The notes below the pieces were generated by a model. That model worked only from the letters and a program-made list of their open reading frames with translations, did not search any database and was not told the DNA's origin. Source: Brachypodium distachyon (lineage: Eukaryota; Streptophyta; Magnoliopsida; Poales; Poaceae). From it: DNA of 64,000 nt. Where the stretch lies: NCBI RefSeq assembly GCF_000005505.3, contig NC_016132.3, positions 17,598,501 to 17,662,500 of the forward strand, read 5' to 3'. Positions within the stretch are counted from its first letter, which is position 1. The number at the start of each line of letters is the position of its first letter. Shown in pieces: positions 34,188-45,352 of this stretch. Both the position numbers and the translations under genes were made by a program.

Positions 34188-35385
34188 ATGTCTCATCACC
34201 ACCACCACCACGATCCGCCCCCGCCTGCCGCCTGCTGCGGCTGCGGATGCGGGTGCTCGGCGCCGGCGCCGCCATGCGGCTACTACCCGGCGCCGCTGCC
34301 CCAGCCGGCCTCCGGGTCCGACCACCTCCTCCACGCCATCGCCGCCCACCTGCTCCTCAACTCCGGCGCCCCCCCGCCTTCCCCGCAGCAGCACCTTCAG
34401 CCCCAGCCGCAGGCGCCTCCCCCTGCCCCGCACCACGCGAATCTCTACTCCTACGCGGCGTATCAGTCCCAGTACCAACAGGCGCCTGCTCCGCCGCTGC
34501 ATCATCATCATCAGCAGCAGCAGCAGACGAACCCGCCCGGGCCCGACCACGGCCAGCTGCTGCTCCACTCGCTCCTGCGCCGCGTGGCCGCGCTCGAGAC
34601 GACCCTGCCGGGCTGCTTCCCGTCCCCTCCTCCTCCGCTCCACCCTAACCACCACCACCCTCGCCCGCAGCACCGGGCCTCAGCCGCGCACCAGGAGGAG
34701 GCCCCGCCCTCGCCTCCTCCTCCTCCCCGGCGGCGGCGCGGGCCGTCCGAGGCGGAGCTCGCGGCGCGCACGATCCAGGAGCACTTCCGCCGCTTCCTGG
34801 CGCGGCGCTCCCGCACGCTGCGCCAGCTCAAGGAGCTCGCCATGCTCCGATCCAAGGCCGCGTCGCTCCGGGGTTCCCTCTCCGGCCGCCGCCGGTGCGC
34901 CGACCCTGCCGTCGTCACCGAGTCAGTCATGCGCCTTCTCCAACATCTAGAGGGGATCCAGGTGACGCAAACCGTACCATTGGTTTCTGTTCGTTTAGAT
35001 CGTTTATGCCATTGGTCTGAGGTTTTGACTTTTGATGTGGATGTGGGATCAGGGAGGGGACCCAATGATCCGGGAGGGAAAGCACGCGGTGAGCCGGGAG
35101 CTCTGCCGGATATTGGAGTTCGTCAACAAGGTGCTGGTCAAGGATCATCACGAGAACAAGGACGAGTATCCTGAAGGTTGCAATGGTCCACCCGGGCTGA
35201 ATCGCCCAACTGTGAACAAGAAGGTAAGTTTCCATTGTAATGGGGCTGAGAAGGAGGCTAATGAAAGCTCTGATAGCTCCAGTTCCGCGGAAGCTGATGA
35301 GAGGAAGGGCAAGGATAGCAAGAAGACTGACAATGGCAAGCCTGGGCTTGCAGCACCAGTGCCTGTGCACATGGAGGATTTCTGA
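34188..35385 (+). CDS. BAG-domain co-chaperone with IQ motif (BAG8/BAG5-like)
   Basis: Two exons, 34188-34961 and 35053-35385, joined by CCAG|GTGACG and TCAG|GGAGG, encode 368 residues. The N-terminus is His/Pro/Gln-rich (MSHHHHHHDPPPP; Cys/Gly-rich 16-24). An IQ-type calmodulin-binding motif lies at about 192-212 (AARTIQEHFRRFLARRSR). The BAG domain follows at about 212-295, crossing the intron, with IQGGDPMIREGKHAVSREL and LCRILEFVNKVL, the HSP70-binding helix pattern. The tail is Ser/Glu/Lys-rich. BAG proteins bind the HSP70 ATPase domain and regulate its cycle; IQ+BAG members are plant-type and linked to stress signalling. The His-rich start recalls Arabidopsis BAG8, which has a plastid label in databases; location here is not clear. 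The ATG at 34125 in the same frame would add 21 residues; 34188 is preferred by similarity to the family's His-rich start. Confidence 0.88.
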
Positions 35386-37282
35386 GGAAATGAGAGTTAA
35401 AACGTCCTGCATTCTGTAATATGACCTCAGATTTATTAGAATCCCGTGTGGATTGTCTTGCTTTTACATTACCACTGTTCTTTTGCACCAATGTTTCTTG
35501 AGAAAAGATTGGTACCTTTTGATTGGTAGAGTTTGTGCTGCAACTGTGATCTTTAGATTGCTGTATGCTCCAGTTACCTATCTGTTAGATCTGTTACTGG
35601 ATTGTACTATTGTACTGCTGATAGTTTAAACATTGAGAGTTCTAGATTAAAATTTTGCTGCACAAAATATGCCATGGCTATTGTGGGATCTTGGGCAAGT
35701 CTGAAGCCCGTGTGCCGGTCTATTGTCAGTCATGCTCATTTTGATCAATGAATTGAAACGCCCCTACAGCTGCTGTACTGAGTTCTAATGCTGTCATTAA
35801 TAGTTCAAGAAGATGGCATCTGGAGGCCTTGACTGAAGTTGTGCCTTCTTCTTTGGTCCACTCTTATTGATTATCATTTATGTCAGTTTAATTGCACTTA
35901 TGCTGCTTATATGCATGTATTGTATAACTGTTTCTGCAGAAGTTGGGCTGTCCATGTGATTAAGTTCTCAGTCGTAACTCGTCATGAGTGTCCATCAGTG
36001 TTTCACTGTTAGATTGCTACGTCTGACCATTGAATGAAATCAATATTCATGCCTTAGACCTGGAAATAAATTTCTTTTGGGGCCTTAGTGATGTTTCTTG
36101 TTTCTTCCGTCCACCTTCCTGGTTTGCTCTACAGGGTTGGTCATTTTAGCAGGAACATGATAAGAAGATGTGAGCCGTAGGGGTTGAATCTCTTCAGTGT
36201 TCAGCCTACACTATGTCATGTAAGCATTTCTAGCCTGAAACTTTTCTTTTTAGAAAGACAACGATGAAAGCCGGATGGCAGTATTGTTGTAAAGGGTTGT
36301 TGAAAATTAAATAAATGTGAAGGACTTACGATTGGATCACCTGACTACTAGGATAGGCATGATGCTATTTCGGCGTAATTTTTCTATGCTGGAAAGGAAA
36401 ATGGTGCAAATTAGGTTTGGTTTCATGATGTTTTGCTGGGCCAGCTGTCCATGATTGTATTGGAATGGCACTCTGACATATGTGTTGTTTTGCTTAAATG
36501 TTTGTCTAATTTTCTAGTTATATGCAGTAGCCTCCTGATGTTGCACAAGTCTTCATATAGTTGCACTGACGGTGACGTTTTGTGTCTAGAATACATGCGT
36601 TTGTTTTGTTAATGCTCAGTTCGCGGTTTCTAAACTATGTTGTGCTAAACTTGTTTTACAATCTACCGTGAAAAATACACATGAAAGCAGTAAAAACAAT
36701 TGGTTCCATGATTCCAAATGCAGCCTAAGTTGATCAGTAGTGCTGGGTTTTTTAGCCCGAGGTGTTAACGAACTGCTCTATATGACCTTCGATATTCGCC
36801 TGGGGTCTTTTCAGTTCCAGATTTTTGGACTAATTACCAGGCTTGCACTAAAAATGCACTCAATTCAAACAGGACCGGTTGTGTTCGATGGTTAGAGAAA
36901 ACTGCGTTCTCTTGTACCAATGATGCTATCTTTTACTCCGTATATCCTTTGATTTTAGCCTCTCCTCTGCGTGGGTAAGCTTATCTAGCCTCCAAGTCAT
37001 CGAGAATTCTGTGGGCAGTTTTGCTACCCGACTCTCCATTTTGTAAGAGCGCTGTGCTTGAAAACCAACACGGTATTTTCTTTCAGCATGCAGCTACCTG
37101 CCCACATCTTCCTGAGCCAAGTATTTCACCGGAGTTTCATCTCCCGGTAATGCACACGGGCCGCTCCGATTACTTCACCTCACGAAATGTAGCTGGGCAT
37201 ATAAATTTTGGGCCCGTATTGTGCTTGCCGCTGCGGGGGACTTTCAATTTCAGGACTTTTCAGAAGACATGAGTTAAAAAAA
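35386..37282. other. 3' flank of the BAG gene and intergenic DNA
   Basis: AT-rich, with plant 3' UTR-like content directly after the stop and no other coding signal. A frame at 37021-37272 (83 codons) has no recognisable domain. Confidence 0.4.
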
Positions 37283-37400
37283 GAGCGAAGTACATGAGTA
37301 GTTCATGAACTCGAAGCAAATGAACAATTAAGTTCGGAAACTCACAAAGTGCACATTTACCTCCTTGAAGTCATTTTAGTGCGATCAAAAAGCGGTTGCT
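37283..37400. mobile_element. Probable single terminal repeat of a Mutator-like element
   Basis: GAGCGAAGTACATGAGTAGT, then TTCATGAACTCG, then AAATGAACAATTAAGTTC lines up with the 140-bp TIR of the element at 56342 (GAGTAAAATGCATCACTAGT, TTTATGAACTCGG, AAATGAACACTTTAGTTC). The matching opposite end was not found downstream, so the element is truncated or its right end is lost. Confidence 0.5.
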
Positions 37401-37625
37401 AAATTATGTTGTACAAATCAGTAGAGCCCTAACTTTAGTTTCGCGCTACACTAGGTATATTGCTTTCTAACCCATCCCTGACGGCTAAAACCACCGGATA
37501 GACACCATCAACAAGCTATATCTACTCGTCAATTCGTCATCGTTTCCGTTGCTAGGTGGCAACCATTTATTCTCTCCATCTAATCCCTAGAACATAACCA
37601 TAAACCGAACCATCGCCTACAGAAG

Positions 37626-37850
37626 ATGTCATCCCCGCCTATCGAAAAGGAAGACGACATCCTCGACACGGATGACGGATTTCAAGAAGATCCAAAGATA
37701 ATTGACTTGCCATTTTGGCACAACCCTTCAAGAAAACCAAGCACCGCGTCAGCCGGTGCGACGGCTATCGCACCGAGGAACAAAGGGAGGTCGTGGCGGC
37801 ACGGGAGGCATGGCCGTTCACTCAAGCCAGTGTGGGTGACCTCTAGATAG
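37626..37850 (+). other. Open frame of 74 codons beside the Mutator-like end, unknown
   Basis: The frame encodes an acidic N-terminal part (EKEDDILDTDD) and a basic, Arg/Gly/His-rich tail. No family was recognised. It could be a captured fragment of the element whose end is at 37283, or noncoding DNA. No splice or promoter evidence. Confidence 0.2.
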
Positions 37851-38203
37851 CCTTTCTAGAATTTGACCTTTGCCTCCAAAAATCAGTTGGGTGGTCGAGA
37901 TCCCCAAATTGCCTTCTCCCCTTTTGCCCGTTTCTGTTTTCCAGCTCCTCATGCACCTCGTGCCACTGCCTTTAAAGCCAACCGCAGCCTCCTAATTTGC
38001 CCCCTCCCTCGCGTCCCTCTCCCCAGGTTTCCTCCCAGCACTCGTCTTCCCCTTCCAGTCCCCTTCCAATCCCCCTGCGAGGCAGCGACTCACGCCGCGT
38101 ACTTCTCCGAGTTAGCATTCTGCCTCTCCCCAAGAACCACCAGACCAGAGGAAGAAGACGCAGGCGGGCCGATCGGTCGATCAGGCGTGCGCGGGGCGCG
38201 GCC

Positions 38204-38563
38204 ATGGGGCGTTCTTGGCCTTGGACCCTCCGCGTCCTCTTCTTGGCGTCCCTGCTCCTCCTCTGCTCCGCCCTTCCTCCGCCATCGCCTCCGCCGCCGC
38301 GCCGAGGGACGGAGGTGGCGGCCGCCGACGAGGCGCTGCTCGCCCGGATGTGCGACCCGCGCGGCTCGCCCCCGGCCTGGTGCCACGAGCTCCGCCTCAG
38401 GCGCCGCAGGGGCCGCCGCCACCACCACCGGCGCACGCCGCCGGTGCCGCTGCCCCCGCCTGGCCCGGGCCGCGACGACGGCGGGGAGGAGGAGGAGATC
38501 GACATGCGCTACGGCGTCGCCAAGCGGCGCGTCCCCACGGGGCCCAACCCGCTGCACAACTGA
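38204..38563 (+). CDS. CLE peptide hormone precursor
   Basis: A single exon encodes 119 residues. Residues 1-24 (MGRSWPWTLRVLFLASLLLL...) are a signal peptide. The middle is a variable region with a Pro-rich start, Ala/Glu, and a basic Arg/His tract (RLRRRRGRRHHHRRT, about 63-78), then an acidic segment (DDGGEEEEIDM). The last 12 residues are the CLE motif RRVPTGPNPLHN, ending exactly at the C-terminus, as in mature CLE dodecapeptides, whose Pro residues are hydroxylated. CLE peptides are secreted and perceived by CLV1/BAM-type receptor kinases; they control stem-cell and vascular activity. The motif is closest to the RxVPxGPNPLH group (Arabidopsis CLE8/9/10/11/12 type). The start gives the signal peptide; frames upstream of 38204 are in the leader. 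Confidence 0.94.
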   Translation: MGRSWPWTLRVLFLASLLLLCSALPPPSPPPPRRGTEVAAADEALLARMCDPRGSPPAWCHELRLRRRRGRRHHHRRTPPVPLPPPGPGRDDGGEEEEIDMRYGVAKRRVPTGPNPLHN

Positions 38564-40180
38564 CGAAAGATGGAGAAAGATCGACGATGGCTCGCGGGCC
38601 GGGCGTGTGGTCAGTTCTTGCTTTCTTGGCGGCCGGCCGGGTTCTTGCGCGATCGAGCGATTGTAGCGCGGCGCGTGCGTGTAAGGGCGGATCGTCCTCT
38701 CTTGTTCTTGCTTTCCGCCGGGGAACAGTCACCCTCTCGATGCTGCTGGGAAAGGACTTACAATGGAGGATCGATGCTTGCTCAGAAAGTCACATCGGCA
38801 TGCCAGTAACATAGATAGCATATGTGATATGTCCGTATGTATGTATATTTCAGTTCTTCTTCTTCTTCCTCCCAATTCTCCTTTAATTCTCCTCTAGTAC
38901 AACTACTTCTACCATTTCATGGCGTTCTTGTAGCTTAATTACTTTGGACGCGGAAGTAAAATCACAAGTTTTTGCTGCATCCGTGGCGTCTGTACAATTG
39001 TCATTTCCGTCTCTTCCTCCCTGGGCATCAGTGAGGCTTGCCGCGGCTATGGCCGGCCGGCGTCAGCGTCAGCGTCGGGCGGTGTACGCGGGGCGCCGCT
39101 GGAGTTTAATGCGCGCTGCCGCTCCCCTGTGACGGCGAGACAAGGTTGGAGTGGAGGAATTAATGGCGCTCCACCGTCGACGGTCTCCGCATTAACTTCC
39201 TGCTTTTGACCTGTGTTCTGTAGTTTTACTCTCAATTTTTTTTGCTTCCGGTCGCCGTGTAGTAGTGCTTCAGAGCTCTGACTTGTGACCGTCATAACTA
39301 ACTTAACTGCCCGGCCTGACAAGGGTGTTGTCAGGTTCTCTGACCTTCTGACTTCCATGGAAGGGTTTCACATCACTGGGAAGCAAGGTTTACTAGTCAT
39401 CAGCAACAAGTGCTTGTTCAGTGCCCCCGTGGCAAGACAATGTTTGCTCCATACACAACTATACAAGACAATGCACACCTAAATTACCCGTTTAGGATCC
39501 CATCTAAATGAGGAACCTATTACCCATTTCCACGTGAAATAAACCGATTCCTGCTAAATTACTGCATTCCAAATCTTATGTTTTCGGGAAACTTGACAGA
39601 TAGGGCTATGAGTACTTCAAGGAAACGGATAGTTGAGCAGTAGACCAGCACAGTAGAAGAAAGCGTTTGGAGAGGCACGCTTCGATGTGCAATGTGAACT
39701 TGTTTAATGATGCAACTGTCTGACGCGTGAAGATACAGCGAGTGTACTTGGGCGTGTGTGCCGGCCGGCTCATGGAGGCTTTCCTTGTGCATTTATACTC
39801 AGCAGAAACTGGATCGGGCCAAGGAAATAACTCCACAGCGAACCGTGCATATCATTCCAATCTTGTGCCCTATAAATTCTGAAAATTAAAACATAGTTAC
39901 GCAGCCATGTCCCACTGCCGCAAGAAAATTTTCTTCCAGTAAGAAGTATCCAAATTTTAGTCCCCGGGAGAAAGGATAAAAAAAAAATCAGCTGTGGAGT
40001 AACATTTGTAGCTGTAAACTGCTAAAAGGATATACACATCATATACTGTATAATCTAAGAACTAACTACTGCAGAAATTGCATATTTGAACAGTAGAAAA
40101 CCATGTACAGCAGCAACCATAGACACCCTTCTACAAACAAAACTATGGGAGATAATGCAGGGGGTTTCTCTGCACATCGG
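38564..40180. other. CLE 3' flank, intergenic DNA and 3' end of the DUF4336 gene
   Basis: No gene recognised. GC-rich to about 38800, then AT-rich with a GC patch at 39040-39140. The last few hundred bases are the probable 3' UTR of the minus-strand DUF4336 gene. Confidence 0.4.
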
Positions 40181-42831
40181 TCATCGCTTCCTTCCAGAGA
40201 CGGTCTTCTTGACTGCGCCGACAGAGACCAAGAAGTCATCCAGGGAGGAGAGGGTCTTCATGTCGTCCGGGGGGAAGTAGCTGGCCGCCTTGCCCATGAA
40301 CGAGGCGAAGATGAGGGAGAGGCCTGGAGACACGGTGGGGCGCTCCGGGAGGAAGTCGTCGAGGAAACTGAAGGCAGCCAAGAAGTCGGATCGGCTCGCA
40401 TTGATTGGGGCCGCAAAGTGCGCAGGGATGATCCGCCTGAAAGGCCAGTCCGCGGCGATCCTGTCTACCCAGTCTCTCACCTGCAGAAGCAGATGAAAGT
40501 TAATAGAATGGCGCATTTAGTGTAACCATGTACTCTGTGGTTTTCATTTTACAGCATTGACGTACCTTCTCTGGAACTTTGCTGAAAACGAGTGTCTTGA
40601 CGATTGGTGAAACAATCAACTTTTGCGACATTTGCGCGAAGCTTGCGTTTGGCTCTAAAAGGTTTGAGGGGCCAAGAAACAATATCTGAAGTACCATCCT
40701 CTCCCATCCTGGTATGACATGATAATTTTACTGTGATGCTATCAATTTCGTTTTGAAACCGAATAATTTGTCAACATTATGATTCAATTCAATAGGTATA
40801 TGACTCTGTCTTATGCAAAAACCATTGTAGTGTTTTCCTATCTGACACATTAAAGCTTTGATGCGAAAAATTTGAATATCTGAGAACACTAAGATCATTA
40901 ACAATCTTAAAGTGACAGAGAAAATCAGTGTTGGCCATAATTACACCACATAGCAAAGGTACAGCTACCAACATAATAGGCATTTGGTATTCATGAACAA
41001 GAGACATATCCATGACATGTGCCACGGTGGAACTTAACAAAGAATGGAACCGCTAAGTAAGGACACATGGTTTGCCATATTATAACAGTCAGATGCAGAA
41101 AGAACGAGCAGCATGGACAATACATAGATAGTGGCAAAAACGACCTTCCTGTTAGTTGTAATGCGTGGAGTGATTATGTATTATCTGTTATTTATCTTCT
41201 GATAGTGGATCCAGAGCATGTTGTTTTGTATGAAAAAAAAAGGTTAATAGCTGTTGCAATTGGCACTTAACTTAACATGTGATTTTTATTATCCGTTATG
41301 TCTTGCCACTTTACTGCTTCCAACATTGATTCCTTGCTAGTTACTGAGCTAATTAAAGGGAACATGACTTAGCAGCAGCTAGTGGAAATAAGTGAGCAGG
41401 GACACTGTGATACTTCGGCTCTTAATTGTGGCTGCATGCTTTCATTGACGCAGAGGCCCAGGGGATCACTCCTTTTTGAAAAGAAAAGGTTAACAGGGAC
41501 AAGTTTCTGGAGACATTTCTCTGAGTCTGAGGATTGAGGAGGATCATACCTAAGTCAGGAGACAATATGGTGTGCTACTACAGTACCTCAATTAAAACAT
41601 GGACCCCCCGATTTCAGAGATTACAGCTAATTCTTGCTTCACTTTAACGGAGTACCAAGATAGTGAAGATGCACATTACCTTTCTGCCGGCTCAGCTTAT
41701 TGTCCACAACCGGCTCATCGGAAACCTCTTTCCCTTTGCTCAATATCTTCACTGCCAAGCCGTTCTTGGCAGCTGCCAGCAACGATTCTTTACTGATACA
41801 ATCAGGCGGCTGCCGAGGAACAAAAATTACAGCATCCGTAACTAGCAACGTCCGCGAAGGCTTATGGTAGAACGCCACCTCCACATAAGGCCCAATCCCT
41901 GAAACCACGAAAATCACATACATCAATGCACTCACGACGGTGTTCAGAAATCAGAATGCCCAATGAGAAATTGCGATTACCAACTTCCGGCGAGCTGAGA
42001 ACCTTCTGCTCGATCTCGGCGGCCCACGGGGTCTCAATGTCCTCGTCTTTGAGGGGCTTGGACCGGAAGACCCCGAAGAACTCGAGCGGCAGGTTAACAG
42101 GCCAGCTCCATTGCCGCGGCGCCACCCATACCTGCGCTTTGGGGAACTTCCTGGAGAAGGGCCCGAGGAAGATCTTGTGCTCGTACGCGAAGGTCGGCAG
42201 CACAATGTGCTCCACCGGCGCGCCCAGCTCCTTGAGCAGCTGCACGGAAGTACGAAACACCCACACACAAGATCACCACATGGCTCCAGATTAATGGCTG
42301 TACCTGTACTGCAGCTGCGAGGATGGGGTATTGTCTACCTGGATGCATTCTTTGGTGGGAGCGATGGGGGCGTGCACCCAGAGCCCGCCGGACCTGAGCT
42401 TGACGACGGTCATGCGGGTGTTGACGGAGACGCTGCTGAATCCCAGCGCCTGCTCCTGCTCGAACAGCCATACGCTGCCCTTCACGGCCTGGTCGATCGA
42501 CACATCCAGACACCAAAAAATGAAGCCGATTTCGCGACAGAAGAACACGAAGCGGATTCTTAAGCGAGAGATTGCTTATTATTACCTCGGTGCGGATTGT
42601 GCGGCGGTTGAGGAAGGGGCCTAGAGGGAAGGGGAAGCCGGTGAAGTTGAAGTAGAACCGCCCGGGCCCGCCGCCGCTGGTCTCCTCGGTGGCGGCGGAG
42701 GCCGAGACTGCGAGGCGCAGCCTGCGGCCGGGGAAGAGCGGCGGGGCGTGGTGGTGGCAGGGCGACCCGAGCGCCCGGCGCTGCGTCAAGCGGAGCGGCC
42801 GCGGGGCGGAGGCGACGGATGTGGCTGCCAT
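40181..42831 (-). CDS. Plastid-targeted DUF4336 protein
   Basis: Six exons on the minus strand: 42831-42586, 42488-42339, 42239-41981, 41898-41680, 40708-40566 and 40480-40181; 1317 bases, 438 residues, all junctions GT-AG with consistent phase. Residues 1-50 are Ala/Arg/Ser-rich with few acidic residues, as in a chloroplast transit peptide. Then follow the family blocks: GRFYFNFTGFPFPLGPFLNR, SVNTRMTVVKL, LWVHAPIAPTKECI, VLPTFAYEHKIFLGPF, VWVAPRQWSWPVNLPLEFFG, and in the last exon VRDWVDRIAADWPFRRIIPAHF. This is the DUF4336 family, found in plants and cyanobacteria and proposed to resemble the metallo-beta-lactamase fold. Function is not established. The ATG at 42831 was preferred to the upstream in-frame ATG at 42954, because it starts directly with the transit-peptide-like stretch. 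Confidence 0.88.
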
Positions 42832-44874
42832 TCGTCTGCAGGTCGTGGGGCGGGCGGGCGAGCTCGGAGCTCCTCGCGGCTGGGGAAATTCGAGCGCCAG
42901 GGACTGCTGAGAGGTGGTTGGAGGGTTCGGGCTGATGGTTGGATATGCGGACACGTGGAGGTGATGAGTGGCTGGGAACGGCCGGTGGCCGAGGATTTTT
43001 TTTCTTATTTATTTTTGAGGGAAAAGGTGGCCGAGGATTAACTCGAGGGATCCTGTGCCTTACGGATGGTCCTAGAACGAGTTTTTTTTACGGCAAAAGA
43101 TCCCTTTGTTAACTTTTAAATAGTGTTATATCATAGACCAAAAGTGGAATTATGCTATTGGGAGGGATTTCAAATCAGAACGTGTTAAATCCAGTAGCCT
43201 TCGTTATACTTGTTTTACTCACTCACGTTAGTAGTTGTGTTTTGCATACTTTTGCTCCTAAAACTGGCGGGTGACCCGCGCGGCTAGACTTGTATAGTGA
43301 AACAATATGTTTTTATTTATACTTTTATTTTGTATTTATATTTAGTAAGCGTTGATTTTTATCCATTTCAATTTGTATCTATTGGCCAATTTATTCATTG
43401 GGCTGTATGACTTTTTTGTTTTTTTAGTCGACATTCGACACGAAATATCTCTTGTTTCGTCATGTTGTTTTTGAGGTTGTGGCCATGCGTTTGGGTGTGC
43501 ATTTGGTAGAATTTTCGTTGCAAGCATGTTGCTATTGGGCGACAACTGTTGGTGCAGGCAGGCATAGATTCAGCGTCGGTGTATTTGCATGCATATGTAT
43601 GGAAGCCGAATGTGCTTGCTAGACATGCCTTTTCATCACATACACTCATACACATGTCATCTATCCTGTAAGCCACACTATTTCCTTTTTTAGCCGAAGG
43701 TGCTTGGTAGCCAGGTAACCCGCAATTTACGCATCTATACTCGCTATACAATTTTGTGGTGTTTTTTCTCTGGCTATTTCGGTATGGATAATGTCGTAAG
43801 CATTGCTTTTTATCAAGACAAATTTGTATACTTTTAGGCCCATCATCCATTGACGTGGATGACTTTTCTGATTATTTTTTCAAGCCAATGTTCCACACGA
43901 AATTTCTTTTATTTTGTCGTTTATCTTAATTGGTTCATAAATTTAAATTATGTCAATTATTCATATGAATGTTTGTTTACTTCGATTGATATAAGATTGC
44001 ACGAATACATCGCAAAAGCCGTCTATCGTTGTCCGATACAGCAGTAAGTCTGCCTACCAATAGATATTTATATATATGCAACGAGTTTTCCATTTTAAGA
44101 AAATAATTCGCCTACATGATTTGATCGATTCTCCTCCTCATCACTCAGCTAGCATTGCACATGCTTTCATCGATGGATTCTTCTTCTGATCACTCACCTA
44201 TCCATGCCGGCCCAAAGTCCCATTGAGCGACTAGGGAAGACTCAAAGACTGTTCGGGTTCCATGCATGTTCGTGGATCAGGATAATGGCAAGCTCAGGAT
44301 TGCTAGATCGATTCAGTTGTCTTGTTCGTTCCTTATCCGGCATTGCAGTACTAGCCGCCGGCCTATGTGATTCAGGCGTCACGCATGTGCCCGAATCCTA
44401 CGCGTATTTGCCATTTTATTTTATTGGCTTTAAACCAATCTCAAATCAATTTCGGGTCTTTACTAATTTGTTACTATCTCTTGTTTTAATAATCGGGAGT
44501 TTTTTGTGTGTATCTTTGATTCGTCACTGGCCGAACAACCATTTGTCGTTGGATCAACCCTGTCACCCTGTGCTCACATCATGGTGGCCCTGTGCGACAT
44601 GGTCAATTGTTGAAGCGTGCCGTTTGCAAAATAAAACACGAACATGTTTTAGCATGGATTAATATTTTTTTTCCAAATTTTCATTGTTTCATCGAAATAG
44701 TATTTGATTATACTCCCTTAAACTTCCTTTTGATTCCTCTTACTAAGGTGGCAACCAGACTCATGGTTGACGGTGGAGATTATTTAGCCAGTACGGACAA
44801 ACATGATGGTTTCATGTCCTTTTGTTTTAATTCATGAATATCTTGTTTATTACCTTTATTTCTTTTTAGGGGAG
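42832..44874. other. Promoter side of the DUF4336 gene and intergenic DNA
   Basis: The first 150 bases are the GC-rich leader of the minus-strand gene. Beyond about 43080 the DNA is AT-rich. Frames such as 43395-43850 (minus) and 44204-44662 (plus) show no recognisable domain. Confidence 0.35.
43263..43279 (-). mobile_element. Helitron-like 3' terminus, second copy
   Basis: On the minus strand GCGGGTCACCCGC followed by CAGTTT, with TCTAGCCGC just before it, matches the terminus at 21677 (CAGCCGC..., GCGGGTCACCCGCTAGTT). Here the CTAG is changed to CCAG. Confidence 0.3.
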
Positions 44875-45352
44875 GCTGGGGGACACCGTTATTTTGTGGC
44901 CTTTGACAAAACAAACCGCCGGAATGTCTCTTTGCCCAGTACCATTACAATTTCGTAGACATTTTGCCAGAACACACTGTATGGTCCAAAACAGAAAGTT
45001 TGATCTTTTTTTTCACATTGAATTATCATTCTACCCTTTAGCAAATGTGTCTAGAATTTTCAAACTCTTTGTTCGAAGCATTTTCCTCTCCTGCAGGGTG
45101 CAGCAACAAAGGGGATGAATGCCCACATCGGCCAACGGCAGACTCTAGTAGATGTCAAAAAATGATCCGTACAAAAGAAAAAGTGTTCAAAATCGGATTT
45201 ACGATCGTAGTCCCAAGTAAAAATGTCAAATTCTCAATTTAGTCGATGCAATGTGTTCTAGCAAATGTCTGCGAAATTGTAATGGTACTGGGTAAAGACA
45301 GATTCCGGCGGTGTGTTTCCGCAAAGGCCACAAAATAACGGTGTCCTCCGGC
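44875..45352. mobile_element. Terminal-inverted-repeat element with ~105-bp TIRs
   Basis: The left arm starting GCTGGGGGACACCGTTATTT and continuing through GCCGGAATGTC, CAGTACCATTACAATTTCG and TTTTGCCAGAACAC is repeated in reverse at 45352, with a few changes. The TIR length fits Mutator-like or hAT-type elements, but flanking target duplications were not found. The centre (about 270 bp) is AT-rich without a gene. Confidence 0.7.

Noticed and set aside
34511..35065. 184-codon minus-strand frame
   Set aside because: Shadow of the BAG gene's first exon on the opposite strand.
44204..44662. 152-codon plus-strand frame with some hydrophobic segments
   Set aside because: No recognisable family, no promoter, and it lies in AT-rich repeat-flanked DNA.
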